Position numbers and translations under genes: made by a program. The notes beneath the pieces were generated by a model. The model worked only from the letters and a program-made list of their open reading frames with translations. It was not told where the DNA came from and searched no databases. Below are positions 63,646-64,000 of a stretch of DNA of 64,000 bases, piece by piece. The DNA comes from Streptomyces sp. CC208A (GTDB lineage Bacteria > Actinomycetota > Actinomycetes > Streptomycetales > Streptomycetaceae). The DNA lies in NCBI RefSeq assembly GCF_030010625.1, contig NZ_JASCXN010000009.1:124001-188000 (forward strand), read 5' to 3'. The stretch's first letter is position 1, and every line of letters begins with the position of its first letter.

Positions 63646-64000
63646 ACGTCACATCTCCCCGTGGTTTCGGGCTGGTCGGATCCGATCCGAGGCGGCTCGT
63701 CCGGGAACTCCCGAGGTTCCTGACACTCCCCGCCCTTGTACGCGTGCCGGACCGGCTGCAGGTGAAGTCAACCAGTATCAGGCGCAGTTCGGCACCCTGG
63801 GCGCGGGTCTCCCCGACGGTCCGGGCCTCTGCGATGAGCAAGTGCCCCTTGTGGCGGTCTCCGGCATGTTGTGGAGGGGTGCACGGCACCTGGATCCAGG
63901 CTCTGTCCGGCTCATCCCGCAGGGCGAGGGCGTGAATTCCGTCTGCCGGGAACGAGATCCGTTCATCCGTCCGCACGTAACCCCAGAAGGTGAAAGTGCT
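63646..64000 (-). other. Open reading region upstream of, and in frame with, the WXG-like gene; runs off the window
   Basis: On the minus strand the frame of the 166-residue gene is open without a stop to the window edge. The outer part reads protein-like (DERISFPADGIHALALRDE, HLLIAEARTVGETRAQGAEL, RLILVDF), then changes to Ser/Arg-rich sequence (about 63665-63765) before the ATG at 63643. The best reading is the end of another gene that lost or shifted its stop codon, or an N-terminal fusion. I see no other gene here. Confidence 0.4.

Overview
High-GC, Streptomyces-like chromosomal DNA with very dense genes, many GTG starts, ATGA stop/start overlaps and strong GC-rich hairpin terminators. 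As far as I remember, the order chitinase, gabT, PucR regulator, aldehyde dehydrogenase, dxr, M50 protease, ispG, proS, rimP-nusA-ylxR-infB-rbfA-truB, ribF, type VII secretion locus matches the S. coelicolor SCO567x-SCO573x core region. That match is recall, not a search.

Layout. (a) 1-9.8 kb: tail of an unidentified gene; a secreted family 18 chitinase under two DasR-like operators; a PAP2 phosphatase; GABA aminotransferase; a VirD4-like membrane NTPase with a degenerate P-loop; a PucR regulator; an EamA exporter. (b) 9.9-20 kb: aldehyde dehydrogenase, a divergent EPSP synthase, two MEP isoprenoid genes (dxr, ispG) around a site-2 protease, two GNAT acetyltransferases, prolyl-tRNA synthetase. 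(c) 20-24.6 kb: secreted nuclease/phosphatase-like protein with FG-GAP repeats, a slipin, a degenerate kinase, a ferritin-like protein and a lipoprotein. (d) 24.8-36.4 kb: translation/transcription cluster rimP-nusA-ylxR-infB-DUF503-rbfA-truB, then a 1147-residue protease-like/STAND-like protein and ribF. (e) 36.4-40 kb: type III polyketide pigment pair (CYP158-type P450 and RppA, divergent) and a secreted RTX-repeat protein. (f) 40-45.8 kb: a five-gene peptide ABC importer on the minus strand. (g) 46-64 kb: type VII (ESX) secretion locus. It has an EspI-like ATPase, DUF397 protein, an unnamed conserved protein and EccE on the minus strand. Divergently on the plus strand are EccB, mycosin, two predicted substrates, a second mycosin and two WXG100 proteins. 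Converging on these is a minus-strand accessory set: membrane protein, decayed ORF, lipoprotein, DUF6571-like protein and its small partner. EccC and EccD are not in the window and probably lie beyond the right edge.

How the parts work together. The core blocks do housekeeping work: isoprenoid precursors, aminoacylation, ribosome assembly, tRNA modification and flavin synthesis. The RppA/P450 pair should make 1,3,6,8-tetrahydroxynaphthalene, which oxidises to flaviolin, and couple it to biflaviolin-type pigment. In the ESX locus EccB and EccE are membrane-channel parts, mycosins are membrane-anchored proteases and the WXG100/YxxxD-E proteins are the likely cargo. The most unusual features are two mycosins in one locus, a dense set of candidate substrates, several proteins that keep a fold but lack its catalytic residue, and a miniature hairpin insertion inside truB. 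I saw no tRNA, rRNA, CRISPR array, IS element or prophage.
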